From Bacteroidales bacterium (GTDB taxonomy: Bacteria; Bacteroidota; Bacteroidia; Bacteroidales; GCA-2748055), in contig JAIPBT010000008.1 in the NCBI GenBank assembly GCA_021738565.1, forward strand, positions 47,236 to 111,235: 64,000 bases of DNA, in the 5' to 3' direction. Position 1 is the first letter of the stretch, and each line of letters opens with the position of its first letter. The notes beneath the pieces were generated by a model. That model had not been told where the DNA came from. It was given only the letters and a program-made list of their open reading frames with translations, and did no database searches. Of this stretch, positions 11,334 through 20,509 are shown in pieces. The position numbers were made by a program, and so were the translations under genes.

Positions 11334-11574
11334 CTCCGGTTTGTTAATGTTTTATAAAGTTAAAAAATCTGATCAACAAAGCGAATCATTTTGCCTTTTG
11401 CTGCATGTCTGAATACTTACCGATGAAGATCATTCATGCTAAATAATAGTCTGGTTTGAAGGAGTAATATTGACTGTTATTTGTAATTAATCACTTGAGA
11501 TATTGCACTCATCCTCTATTTTGTGCCGTTTATGAAGAAAAAATCTTAAATTAGTTGTTCAAGAAGATGCATAA

Positions 11575-13617
11575 ATGATTGAATTCAGAAAAATATTATT
11601 TCTATTGTCCCTTGTATCTCTTAATATGCAGGTTTCAATTGCACAGGACTCACCGGTTACCAGCACCGATTCACTTTTTAAGATAAGGTCTTCCACCAGT
11701 GGAAAACCCAGGGCAGAAATAAATCTTGAGATCGCACGTTACCATTTTTTAAAGGACCAGGATTCATTATTGTATTACATCGGTCTTGTAGATCAGTATT
11801 TAGAAAAGGAACCTGACACAAGAATGGAAGGATTTGTATACAAGTTCAAAGGATACAATGCTTTACTTTCACTTGATTTTGATTCTGCCATCATGTATGA
11901 CCTGAAAGCACTCAACAAGTTTCAGGAATTGAATGATGCAAAGGAATCAGGCTGGGTATTGAATAACATGGGCAATATATATTACAGGCTTGATAATTTC
12001 GCTGTTGCAACGGATTATTTCCTTCGTAGTTTATCCTTTTTTGAGCAAATAGATAACAAGCATGGAATAGCGGAGATTTATAACAACCTGGGCAGGATCA
12101 GTTACAGATCCGGTCAACCTGAAAAAGCCAGGAATTATTTTGAATCATCCCTTGAATTATTTAAAGGAATCGGACGGAATAAAAATACTTATAAGATTTA
12201 TAACAATTTAGGCCTGATATTATTTGACCAGGAGTTATTCAAGGAAGCTCTCGATTATTTTACCCATGCAGCCAATGGATATCAGATGCTGAAGGACAAA
12301 ACAAGGCTTGCTACGGTATATGGCAACATGGCTCTGTGCTACGATGGCATGTCTGATCTTCCAACAGCTGAAATATTTACAAGAAAGGCCCTCAAGCAGT
12401 CGATGTTACTTGATTATGAGATAGGAATTATTGTGAACACCATAAATCTTGGATATTTACTTCGATCACAGGGGCAATATGATTCCGCACGAATTTACCT
12501 TAATATGGCACTGGATATGGCTACAGAAAAGAATCTTCTTAGTTACAAGGCGGGATCTTATGAAGAACTTGCTTATCTGGAAGTTGCCATGAATGATTAC
12601 AAAAATGCTTACCTGTACAGGGTCAGGCAGGATTCGATCAAACATCTGATCATCAATCAGCAATCGACGGAAAAGATCAATGAACTGATGTTCAGTTACG
12701 AGCAAAAGCTTAAAGAGCGGGAGATCGATCAACTAAGGGCAGAACAAAGAATGCAATCCAGGCTTAACACCATATTTCTGATCGCCATCATCCTTTCAAT
12801 GGCATTGTTAGTAATTCTTGTATACTGGCAGTTTAGTATTAGGAGAAGCAAGCAATTGCTGACTGGAAAGAACAACTTATTGTATGAATACAACAAAAGG
12901 CTTGTTGCCTCAGAGAGTGATTTAAAGACACTTATGAACGAGAAGAACAAACTTTTTTCTATCATCGCCCACGACCTGAAAAATCCTGTTTCAGCTGTAA
13001 ATGGTTTTTCAGAATTATTGATGGTAAACTATGATGAATTGCATGAAAGGACCAGAAAAGAATATGTATTGCAGATCTATAAGGGATCAGAACGAACGCT
13101 GTCACTTCTGGAAAACCTGTTGCTTTGGGCACAGTCTCAGATGAACAATATCAAAGTAGAAAAAGAGAGTGTCCCGGTAATTGAGCTTATTAATGATTGC
13201 ACCAGTCACCTGATGACATTAATTGAGAATAAGAACCTCGAATTGGTAACAGAAATCCCGGAAAATTTTTTAATTTTCGTTGACAAAGAAATGATCAAAG
13301 CAGTCATTCGAAACCTGTTATCAAATGCCATAAAATTCAGTTTTCCAGGCCAGAAGATTATTATCTCAGTGCAGTCAAGTGATAATGAAAACTGCATAAA
13401 GATTACAGATTATGGTACTGGGATGAAACCCGAATTTGTCAATGAATTATTTACAAAATTGAACATTCCTTCATCTTCAGGTACGTCAGAAGAGAAGGGA
13501 TCAGGACTCGGTTTGCTGATTGCGAAGGACTATACAGAAAAAAACGATGGTGAACTAAAAATTGATAGTGCTCCCGGTAAAGGAAGTACATTCTCTATAT
13601 GTTTTTCCAAATCGTGA
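11575..13617 (+). CDS. TPR-containing membrane sensor histidine kinase
   Basis: 680 residues. A signal or anchor sequence (residues 1-24) is followed by a periplasmic TPR array (~60-350; repeats such as WVLNNMGNIYYRLDNFAVAT and IYNNLGLILFDQELFKEALD), a short coiled coil, one membrane segment (TIFLIAIILSMALLVILVYW, ~395-415), then a DHp helix with phospho-acceptor H466 in IIAHDLKNP. The HATPase domain has N-box NLLSNAIKFS, G1 DYGTGM and G2 GSGLGLLIAKDY. All catalytic boxes are present, so it should autophosphorylate. No response regulator is encoded beside it, so it is an orphan kinase. Its stop codon abuts that of msrA (convergent, no spacer). Confidence 0.92.
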   Translation: MIEFRKILFLLSLVSLNMQVSIAQDSPVTSTDSLFKIRSSTSGKPRAEINLEIARYHFLKDQDSLLYYIGLVDQYLEKEPDTRMEGFVYKFKGYNALLSLDFDSAIMYDLKALNKFQELNDAKESGWVLNNMGNIYYRLDNFAVATDYFLRSLSFFEQIDNKHGIAEIYNNLGRISYRSGQPEKARNYFESSLELFKGIGRNKNTYKIYNNLGLILFDQELFKEALDYFTHAANGYQMLKDKTRLATVYGNMALCYDGMSDLPTAEIFTRKALKQSMLLDYEIGIIVNTINLGYLLRSQGQYDSARIYLNMALDMATEKNLLSYKAGSYEELAYLEVAMNDYKNAYLYRVRQDSIKHLIINQQSTEKINELMFSYEQKLKEREIDQLRAEQRMQSRLNTIFLIAIILSMALLVILVYWQFSIRRSKQLLTGKNNLLYEYNKRLVASESDLKTLMNEKNKLFSIIAHDLKNPVSAVNGFSELLMVNYDELHERTRKEYVLQIYKGSERTLSLLENLLLWAQSQMNNIKVEKESVPVIELINDCTSHLMTLIENKNLELVTEIPENFLIFVDKEMIKAVIRNLLSNAIKFSFPGQKIIISVQSSDNENCIKITDYGTGMKPEFVNELFTKLNIPSSSGTSEEKGSGLGLLIAKDYTEKNDGELKIDSAPGKGSTFSICFSKS

Positions 13618-14244
13618 TCATTTTTTCAGTTTGTCCTTAAACAGTTTGTTGAATTTTTCGATCTTCGGTTGAATTACAATCCTGCAGTACCCCTGGTTTG
13701 GATTGTTCTCAAAATATTCCTGGTGGTACTCTTCAGCGGGATAAAAATTCTTGAATTCACTTACTTCAGTTACTATTGGATCATTCCAGATTCCCCCGTC
13801 GTTTAACATAGCAATAATCTCATTCACAGATTTTTTTTGTTCTTCTGAATGATAGAAAACTGCCGAACGGTATTGTGGTCCTACATCAGCTCCCTGCCGG
13901 TTCAAAGTTGTTGGATCATGGGTCCTGAAAAATATTTCAAGCAATTCTTCATAGCTGACGATATCAGGATCATATAAAATCCGGATCGTTTCAGCATGAC
14001 CGGTGTTTCCCTTTGTAACTTCCCTGTAACCTGGATTTATAACATGTCCGCCTGAATAGCCGGACATAACGGATGACACACCTTCTACGCGTTCAAAAAT
14101 AGCTTCTGTACACCAGAAACAGCCCCCCGCAAAAGTTGCGGTATCAGTCTTTACTTTATCGGGATCATGGTTTTTCATATCAGATGGATAGATGTTTTCA
14201 TTGAACAGTAAAACTGTTAATAACAGTAAAATTAATTTTTTCAT
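13618..14244 (-). CDS. msrA: Peptide methionine-S-sulfoxide reductase, exported
   Basis: Reduces methionine-S-sulfoxide in proteins. 208 residues with an N-terminal signal-like segment (MKKLILLLLTVLLF), so it probably works in the periplasm. The active site is GGCFWCTEAIF with catalytic C42, and the second Cys C45 of the GCFWC form. Other family blocks are visible: GYSGGHVINPGYREVTKGNTGHAE, FRTHDPTTLNRQGADVGPQYRS and HQEYFENNPNQGYC. The last provides a resolving Cys. There is no MsrB fusion. It is transcribed alone, convergent with the kinase gene. A free-methionine reductase at 62328 handles the free amino acid, a complementary substrate. Confidence 0.95.
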   Translation of the reverse strand: MKKLILLLLTVLLFNENIYPSDMKNHDPDKVKTDTATFAGGCFWCTEAIFERVEGVSSVMSGYSGGHVINPGYREVTKGNTGHAETIRILYDPDIVSYEELLEIFFRTHDPTTLNRQGADVGPQYRSAVFYHSEEQKKSVNEIIAMLNDGGIWNDPIVTEVSEFKNFYPAEEYHQEYFENNPNQGYCRIVIQPKIEKFNKLFKDKLKK

Positions 14245-14383
14245 GTCACGAAGTATTTATCCTGAATTATTCACCAATTGATCTATCACGAAAAACTTAT
14301 GAATAATTCTTGTTATCAGATAACAAACATTGAAATCGGAATGTTTAAAAATTTTTCAATTAAAAATCGTAACTTACAATTTC

Positions 14384-15385
14384 ATGAATGAGGCACTGTA
14401 TTATCGGGTTTCAGGCAATAATATAATTGAGTGCTACCTGTGTCCTCATAATTGCAGGATCAGAGAAGGAAAGCGTGGTATTTGCGGTGTAAGGCATCAC
14501 ATCAAAGGCAAATTGATAGCAGAGACTTTTGGCAGGGCATCCTCAGTTGCTATAGATCCGGTAGAAAAGAAACCGCTTTATCACTTTTACCCTTCAAAAC
14601 AAATTCTTTCCATAGGTTCCTTTGGTTGTACGATGCATTGCTCCAATTGTCAGAACAGCAGTATTTCGCAATGTAAAGATATTAGCCAAAAAAAATCAAC
14701 AAAAGCAGAACCTGAAGATTTGGAGCGTATGATTGTTGAAAATGACCTTGGACTGGCAGCTTTTACATACAATGAACCAACTGTGTTTTACGAATTCATG
14801 ACAGGTCTTGCAAAGCTATTCAAATCATTAAATGTTAAATCTGTGATGGTTACAAATGGTTATATTAATAAAAAGCCCCTGCTTGATCTCTTACAGTATA
14901 TCGATGCCTTTAATGTTGATTTGAAATCATTTACTGATGAGTTTTACAGGCGAATAACAGGAGCTGAACTTAAACCTGTTCTGGATGCCATGGAAATCAT
15001 AAAAAAAGCATCAAAACACCTTGAAATAACTTTTCTGGTCATTCCAGGCCTAAATGACCAGAGGGATCAGTTCATTAATATGATAAAGTACCTGGCACAT
15101 AATTTTGGAAGGACACAGGTTCTTCATATTTCCAGGTATTTTCCCAATTACAAAATGAACATCCCCCCTACTCCTCCTGAAAAGATCAGCGAGTTTGTTG
15201 CCATAGCAAGGGAAAATCTCGATTTTGTATATGCAGGTAATACCGGGGATTATATGGATTCAAACACTTATTGTCCCAAATGCGGTCACCTCTTGATCGT
15301 GCGAAATTATTATTCTGTCAGGGTTCGGGGATTGCGTGGTAACAATTGCGAATCTTGTGGAAATACAATAGAAGGTAAATTTTAA
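14384..15385 (+). CDS. amrS: AmmeMemoRadiSam system radical SAM enzyme
   Basis: 333 residues from MNEALYYRVS; 18 further upstream codons are open but do not fit the family start. Radical SAM cluster motif C82-TMH-C86-SN-C89 binds a 4Fe-4S cluster and SAM. The N-terminus has the family's extra cysteines C17, C20, C24 and C34 (ECYLCPHNCRIREGKRGICG), and the C-terminus has two CxxC pairs (CPKCG, CESCG), suggesting an additional metal or Fe-S site. The family resembles pyruvate-formate-lyase activases, but its substrate is unknown. It is first in an operon with the MEMO gene (6 bp downstream) and the AMMECR1 gene. Confidence 0.9.
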   Translation: MNEALYYRVSGNNIIECYLCPHNCRIREGKRGICGVRHHIKGKLIAETFGRASSVAIDPVEKKPLYHFYPSKQILSIGSFGCTMHCSNCQNSSISQCKDISQKKSTKAEPEDLERMIVENDLGLAAFTYNEPTVFYEFMTGLAKLFKSLNVKSVMVTNGYINKKPLLDLLQYIDAFNVDLKSFTDEFYRRITGAELKPVLDAMEIIKKASKHLEITFLVIPGLNDQRDQFINMIKYLAHNFGRTQVLHISRYFPNYKMNIPPTPPEKISEFVAIARENLDFVYAGNTGDYMDSNTYCPKCGHLLIVRNYYSVRVRGLRGNNCESCGNTIEGKF

Positions 15386-15391
15386 TTGATT

Positions 15392-16231
15392 ATGATACGA
15401 AAACCAATTGCAGAAGGAAGATTTTATTCAGACAACAAAGACACTGTCTTCCAAAAGATTCATGAATTTGACAAGAAAGCTGAATTACCGGCTCTGGATC
15501 TTCCCCCTGAAAATATAACTGGGGCAGTTCTTCCGCATGCCGGGCATGTTTACAGCGGTTTTCAAACGGTGCCTTTCTTCAAAATTCTTAATAAGTATAA
15601 AATAGTCCCTGAGACATTCATTATTTTGAATCCGAACCATACCGGCCAAGGCCCTGAAATTGCGCTTGACGAACATCAGGCATGGCAAAATTCAATAGGG
15701 ACCGTGGATTTAGACATTGAATTAAGAAAAGAGCTGCCTTATAAGATCGACGCAAAAGCACAGAAGAATGAACATTCAGCTGAAGTTATCATTCCATTCA
15801 TTCAATATTATTTTCAGAAAGAAAATGTCAGGATCCTTCCCATTTGTCTTAAACCTGTGTCTCCGGATCATGCCATGGAGATAGCAAAAAACATTCGTCG
15901 TGCAGTAAAAAAAACAGGCCGGAACACCATGCTCATTGCTTCCAGCGATTTTTCCCATTACCTTCCTCCTCAGGAAGGATATAAAATGGATCAAATGGTA
16001 CTTGATAAGATTGATGAAAGAGATATAGAGGGGATAAACAATACAGTAATCGAGAATCAGATTACGGTTTGCGGTTATTGTCCAATAATGGTTTTGATGG
16101 CCTATTCAGGCATGCTTGACAATAATTACAAGACAACAATTCTTGCCAGGGGCCATTCAGGTATGGTACATCATTCTTTCGAAGTTGTGGATTATATATC
16201 CATACTTTTTCAAGGAAAGTCCGATTCATGA
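15392..16231 (+). CDS. amrB: AmmeMemoRadiSam system protein B (MEMO family)
   Basis: 279 residues; ATG at 15392 preferred over an in-frame TTG directly after the previous stop. MEMO proteins share the fold of class III extradiol dioxygenases. Residues that correspond by pattern to the metal-binding site of human MEMO1 are present: His in LPHAGHVYSG, His in LNPNHTGQG and Cys in CGYCPIMV; this match is by eye. Also seen: SSDFSHYLPP and ARGHSGMVHHS. No reaction is established for the bacterial protein. It overlaps the next gene by 4 bp (ATGA), so translation is coupled and the products likely act together. Confidence 0.9.
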   Translation: MIRKPIAEGRFYSDNKDTVFQKIHEFDKKAELPALDLPPENITGAVLPHAGHVYSGFQTVPFFKILNKYKIVPETFIILNPNHTGQGPEIALDEHQAWQNSIGTVDLDIELRKELPYKIDAKAQKNEHSAEVIIPFIQYYFQKENVRILPICLKPVSPDHAMEIAKNIRRAVKKTGRNTMLIASSDFSHYLPPQEGYKMDQMVLDKIDERDIEGINNTVIENQITVCGYCPIMVLMAYSGMLDNNYKTTILARGHSGMVHHSFEVVDYISILFQGKSDS

Positions 16232-16773
16232 ACATAAATAATAAAAACCAGCATACACTATTGAGCATTGCCGAATGGTCGGTCCAGGACTATCTTGACC
16301 ATGACAGGATCAGGAGATTGCCGGAGAAATTCCATATTGACGAGGAATTGAGAAGCAGGTGTGGTGTTTTTGTGACAATTTACGTGGGAAAAAAGCTTCG
16401 CGGCTGCATAGGCACCTTTTCTGAAGACAATGAATTGTATCTTAATGTGAAGAATATATCGGTGCAGGCAGCATTTGAAGACAGGCGTTTCAAGCCAGTC
16501 TCTGCAAATGAAATTTCAGATATGAAAGTCGAGATTTCGATTCTCTCACAAAAAAGCAGGGTCAGCAGGCCTGAAGAAATAGATATTGGAAGGCATGGTA
16601 TTTATCTCATTAATGGTATACGACGCGCTACCCTTCTGCCCCAGGTAGCGGTTCAGAATGATTTTTCCCCGGTTGAATTCCTGGAATGCTGCGCCGAGAA
16701 TAAGCTTGGAATGCATCGAGACAGCTGGAAAGATTCTGAGATTTTTGTGTATGAAGTTACAGTTATCAAATGA
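16228..16773 (+). CDS. amrA: AmmeMemoRadiSam system protein A (AMMECR1 domain)
   Basis: 181 residues, a single AMMECR1 domain. Conserved blocks include CGVFVTIYVGKKLRGCIGTF (the LRGCIG hexapeptide is the family hallmark) and the late segment LGMHRDSWKDSEIFVYEV. The molecular function is unknown in all organisms; a modification role with the radical SAM enzyme and MEMO protein is only proposed from gene neighbourhood. Start overlaps the stop of amrB. The operon probably ends at the hairpin near 16957. Confidence 0.92.
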   Translation: MNINNKNQHTLLSIAEWSVQDYLDHDRIRRLPEKFHIDEELRSRCGVFVTIYVGKKLRGCIGTFSEDNELYLNVKNISVQAAFEDRRFKPVSANEISDMKVEISILSQKSRVSRPEEIDIGRHGIYLINGIRRATLLPQVAVQNDFSPVEFLECCAENKLGMHRDSWKDSEIFVYEVTVIK

Positions 16774-17083
16774 TCAACATTCCTGGTGTATATTTATAAA
16801 TGTGAACCCTCCAGCCGGAAAGTATAACTGCATACAAGAAAAAAAGTTATAATTATTTGTTTTTTCATTGCATTTACTATATTTGCTAATGTTAGTGTGC
16901 TTTGTTTTTATAATATAAGATACATACTAACCCTAAAACTACCATTTATAAAGAAGAATCCTGTCTTTAGTTTAAGGCAGGATTTTTTTATACCACTTTT
17001 TTATCAAAATATTAACATTTGCATCGTAATTATGACATTACTTGGTATATTCGGACTTTAATTAACCAAAAACTATTAAAACT
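16774..17083. other. Intergenic region between amr operon and sugar transporter
   Basis: 310 bp with no supported gene. It contains the terminator at 16957-16990. TTTGCATC near 17020 followed at about 17 bp by TACTTGG is a weak match to a Bacteroidota promoter for the transporter gene. Confidence 0.5.
16957..16990 (+). terminator. Intrinsic terminator after amrA
   Basis: Stem AATCCTGTCTT (16957-16967) with AAGGCAGGATT (16974-16984), one T-G wobble, followed by a run of seven T. It lies about 180 bp after amrA. Confidence 0.8.
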
Positions 17084-18535
17084 ATGGCTACTAATTCCAG
17101 ACAAAGAACCGGATTAATCATCGTAATTGCAGCTATTGCCGCTACCGGTGGGTTACTTTTTGGTTTTGATACTGGTGTTATTTCCGGTGCAAAGCAATTT
17201 TTTCGTGAATTATGGGATTTAACAGACAAACAGGTTGAATGGATCACCACAGCAGGATTGTTTGGCGCAATTGCAGGAGCAGCTTCTAGCGGCAGGATCA
17301 CGGACCTTATAGGTAGACGACTGGTCATACTGGGATCAGCAGTAATTTTTGGTGTTGGTGCGGTTTGGACTGGTGCTGCAGGTTCACCAACGAGTCTTTT
17401 TATTGGCAGACTTTTCCTTGGAATTGCTATTGGTATTTCATCCTATACGGTTCCCCTGTATATTGCAGAGTTATCACCCAGTAAACACCGCGGAGCGCTT
17501 GTAAGTGCCTTTCAGCTGCTGATTACCATAGGTATACTCGTATCCTACCTGAGTGACAAAGGTTTTGTTGTTGAAGATGAAAAGGTAGGCGCCATGTCGC
17601 AGTTGCTGATCAATATGAACTTTGACATCCACTTCCTCAATTGCTGGAGACCTATGTTTTATATAGGTGTTATCCCGGCATTGATCCTGTTTACCGGAAT
17701 GTTTTTCCTGCCTGAGACTCCGCGTTTTTTGATCAGTCAAGGAAGAGAAGACAAGGGGCGCGCCATACTCCAGCGGATCGAGGAACCGGAGCTCGTGGAA
17801 CCAATGATCAAAAAAATGAAAGCAGATCTTGAAGTATCAAGAAAGAATAACATATCAGCAGTGAGGGACCTTTTAAAACCATGGATGCGCAATGCATTGA
17901 TCATTGGAATCGGAATCATGTTCGTTCAACAGTTCGTAGGTATCAATACCGTTATATATTACAGTCCGGAAATCTTCGAAAAAGCAGGTTTTTTATCTGT
18001 TGACAGCCAACTTTCCGCAACGGTTATTGTTGGACTGGTAAATGTATTTTTCACGATTGTATCCATGTTCATTATAGATAAGGTTGGAAGAAGGAAACTC
18101 TATTTCTTTGGATTAACAGGAATAACAATCTCGCTGATAGCACTTTCGCTCGGATTTGCATTTATGGATACACTTGGTGAATCCATGAAGATACTTACAG
18201 TGATCTTCATTCTGGTATATATCCTGTTTTTTGCAATCAGTCTTGGCCCCCTGGGTTGGTTGATCATTTCAGAAGTATATCCCCTTCATTTAAGAGGGAC
18301 CGGAAGCAGTATCGGAGCCCTTTCAAACTGGACATTCAATGCAATTGTAACGTTCACTTTCCTTTCATTACTCAGGATTTTGGGGCCATCAGGAGCATTT
18401 GCATTTTATGCAGCTATCGGTATTCTTGGACTGATCTGGGGAACAAGGTTTATTCCTGAAACGAAAGGAGTATCACTTGAAGCCATCGAGGATCATTGGA
18501 GAGCGGGTAATAAACCTAATGAATTAAAAGTATAA
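17084..18535 (+). CDS. Sugar porter family MFS transporter (XylE/GLUT-like)
   Basis: 483 residues, 12 predicted membrane helices. Imports a hexose or pentose, probably with H+. Sugar-porter signatures are present: GFDTGVISGA in helix 1, the loop motif DLIGRRLV, LYIAELSPSKHRGALVS after helix 4, PETPRFLISQGR before the central loop, QQFVGINTVIYYSPEIF in helix 7, DKVGRRKL, and PETKGVSLEAIE at the end. The QQ-G-N and YYSP residues line the sugar site in XylE. The exact sugar cannot be read from sequence. It is a single-gene unit with a terminator on each side and no linked sugar kinase or isomerase. Confidence 0.92.
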   Translation: MATNSRQRTGLIIVIAAIAATGGLLFGFDTGVISGAKQFFRELWDLTDKQVEWITTAGLFGAIAGAASSGRITDLIGRRLVILGSAVIFGVGAVWTGAAGSPTSLFIGRLFLGIAIGISSYTVPLYIAELSPSKHRGALVSAFQLLITIGILVSYLSDKGFVVEDEKVGAMSQLLINMNFDIHFLNCWRPMFYIGVIPALILFTGMFFLPETPRFLISQGREDKGRAILQRIEEPELVEPMIKKMKADLEVSRKNNISAVRDLLKPWMRNALIIGIGIMFVQQFVGINTVIYYSPEIFEKAGFLSVDSQLSATVIVGLVNVFFTIVSMFIIDKVGRRKLYFFGLTGITISLIALSLGFAFMDTLGESMKILTVIFILVYILFFAISLGPLGWLIISEVYPLHLRGTGSSIGALSNWTFNAIVTFTFLSLLRILGPSGAFAFYAAIGILGLIWGTRFIPETKGVSLEAIEDHWRAGNKPNELKV

Positions 18536-18560
18536 TAAGATATTAATATATAACGAATTA

Positions 18561-18587
18561 GCCTCGGTGTAAGCCGGGGCTTTTTTA
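18561..18587 (+). terminator. Intrinsic terminator after the sugar transporter
   Basis: GC-rich hairpin GCCTCGG / CCGGGGC (18561-18580, one wobble) followed by six T. Confidence 0.85.
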
Positions 18588-18655
18588 TTTTCAACACTTT
18601 TTGGCACGCCATTTGATTTTGATATTGCAGATGGTTAAACTAAAAACCTCAAGTC

Positions 18656-19582
18656 ATGAAAGCAACGATAAAAATAGTGGTAATGCTGATGGCGATGATA
18701 ATCGGTACACTGGAAGCCAGTGCACAATCAGCAAGGCGAGGTGCGGAAAATAAGGATAAAGGCAGGAATGAATCTTCTGCTTCCAATCCAGCAATCAAAA
18801 AAAATAACACTTATACAAAACCATTGAATCAATCAAGGTCTGTTTCAAGGGTAAACAATAGAGATCATGTAAGGACGGATCGAAGCAACAACCGAACTTA
18901 CATAAATGATGCCCGTCAAAAACAAGGAACGGAAAGAGAGAAAATTAGTACCACGAACAGACATAATCCACGTAGCAATTATCGCAAGACTGAAAATATT
19001 ACACATTTGGGGAAAACTGTTCGTGATCCAAGGGAACAAACAAGCAACACCGTGCATTACAACCCGACTAAAAATAACAGAGTATTTTCCGGACGTAATA
19101 CAGGACATCTTCACTATCCTGCTAAAAGAGTAAAAATGTATGTTCACCCCAGCACCTATCATAACCATTACCGGGTGTTGTACTATCCTGCTCACAGGGA
19201 TATAATCTGGACAAAACGGACTCACCGGTATTATGTCAACCTCTACCCCGGGTATACTTGGAGGTATCCGGTTGGATACACGATCAGGACGATTTCGGTA
19301 TTTGATGCAGAATACAACATTGGCCAGGTAAACAGAATATATGGAAGGGTTTACGGAACATGGTTGAACAGGGAAACTGATGAACTGCTGCTGTTCTTTG
19401 GCGGTGAATTCCCGTACCAGACTTTTACAATGATTGTGCCCGGAAAGATAGCACGCAGATATTCATGGAGACCTGAAAGGTATTTTCTCGGGCAGCATAT
19501 TATTGCAACCGGATTGATTACCAGATTTGAGAACAAACCTGAAATGTTTATAAGAGACAGGCATCAATTTGATGTCTACTAG
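18656..19582 (+). CDS. Secreted basic low-complexity protein with OB-fold-like C-terminus
   Basis: 308 residues. The signal peptide is MKATIKIVVMLMAMIIGTLEASAQ. Residues ~25-150 are disordered and very rich in N, R, K, S and T. A middle part rich in Tyr and His (YHNHYRVLYYPAHRDIIW) is followed by a C-terminal domain (~200-308) with the pattern G.VYG, a hydrophobic LLLFFGGEFPYQTFTMIV strand pair and GQHIIATGLITRFENKPEMFI. That pattern resembles an OB-fold of the kind seen in secreted nucleic-acid-binding proteins. This is a by-eye resemblance. The positive front half could bind DNA or anionic polysaccharide. It is a single-gene unit; function unknown. Confidence 0.8.
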   Translation: MKATIKIVVMLMAMIIGTLEASAQSARRGAENKDKGRNESSASNPAIKKNNTYTKPLNQSRSVSRVNNRDHVRTDRSNNRTYINDARQKQGTEREKISTTNRHNPRSNYRKTENITHLGKTVRDPREQTSNTVHYNPTKNNRVFSGRNTGHLHYPAKRVKMYVHPSTYHNHYRVLYYPAHRDIIWTKRTHRYYVNLYPGYTWRYPVGYTIRTISVFDAEYNIGQVNRIYGRVYGTWLNRETDELLLFFGGEFPYQTFTMIVPGKIARRYSWRPERYFLGQHIIATGLITRFENKPEMFIRDRHQFDVY

Positions 19583-19614
19583 CTGCTGACTGACTACTAC
19601 TATGTGCGCAAGGG

Positions 19615-19641
19615 CCGGCATCTTTAATGCCGGTCTTTGTT
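19615..19641. terminator. Probable bidirectional terminator
   Basis: Stem CCGGCAT (19615-19621) with ATGCCGG (19627-19633), followed by TCTTTGTT on the plus strand. It lies between convergent genes, the OB-fold-like protein (+) and the DUF4249 lipoprotein (-, stop at 19640). Confidence 0.6.
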
Positions 19642-20509
19642 ATTCAAAGGAAGGCGCTGGAACTATTTTACTTACCCTGTCGATGGCATAAGCCGTAAAG
19701 ATACCCAGTGCGTCATTGTTTAAATTCGTATAGACATTTGCAGGCGGACCGCTGAAAAGCGGATTGTTCCCGAAAATTTCATTCTGAGCCTGGACAATGA
19801 ATTTATTGTATGATTCGGTAATACTGTTAATCTCAAGTGTTACAATATCTCCGGGTAGTAACAGTTCATCTTCATTGTCATCATTCAGGAAACCAACAGG
19901 AATACCAGAAATATATCCATCGTTTGCAAAATCATCGGATTGCACTCTGAAATCAGAAAGTCTTTTGTTCACCGGCTCGCCGTTCCTGAATATTTTATAA
20001 TTGTACCAATGCCGGCCGGTGGGTTCCGGTGACCAGAGAGCCAGGTTGTAACCACTAAAAAACGGCGTGATGAATTTTTGCAAAACAACTGAGTCTGCGC
20101 TTTCGATTTGAGGCATGGTAGTAGTTGCATCATATAATTCAAATGTGCCGTCGTTATCAATATCGACACCAGATATATTCAGGGTATAGGTTATACCTGT
20201 CACACCTCTAATTGGATCAGGGAACCTGTATGTGCCGGGGTTTTCCTCATCTTCCTCAAGAAAGACCGTGTTGTTGTCAAAAGACACTGAGACATTCGCT
20301 CCTTTTACTACCGGCGGATTTTCGGTGTAAAAGTAGTCGGTAGAAGCAGTAAGTTGTACTTCTTGTTGAACGGAATCTGTTGTAATTACACCATAGACCA
20401 CCAACCGGGTATACGTTGAATCCAGCTTAATATCAATGATTTCCGTGCAGGAAAACAATCCTGTAAGCAAGATCAGCATTCCAATTGTATGAAGTTGTAC
20501 TTTCTTCAT
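19640..20509 (-). CDS. DUF4249 lipoprotein, partner of the following receptor
   Basis: 289 residues. Lipoprotein signal MKKVQLHTIGMLILLTGLFSC with the lipobox Cys at 21. The mature part is beta-rich (LVVYGVITTDSVQQEVQLT, GITYTLNISGVDIDNDGTFEL), as expected for DUF4249. Its ATG shares one base with the TGA of the receptor gene (TGATG), so the two are translationally coupled. It is the second such pair in the window; the first lies at 6029-9383. Likely an outer-membrane surface protein that works with the receptor on an unknown ligand. Confidence 0.82.
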   Translation of the reverse strand: MKKVQLHTIGMLILLTGLFSCTEIIDIKLDSTYTRLVVYGVITTDSVQQEVQLTASTDYFYTENPPVVKGANVSVSFDNNTVFLEEDEENPGTYRFPDPIRGVTGITYTLNISGVDIDNDGTFELYDATTTMPQIESADSVVLQKFITPFFSGYNLALWSPEPTGRHWYNYKIFRNGEPVNKRLSDFRVQSDDFANDGYISGIPVGFLNDDNEDELLLPGDIVTLEINSITESYNKFIVQAQNEIFGNNPLFSGPPANVYTNLNNDALGIFTAYAIDRVSKIVPAPSFE

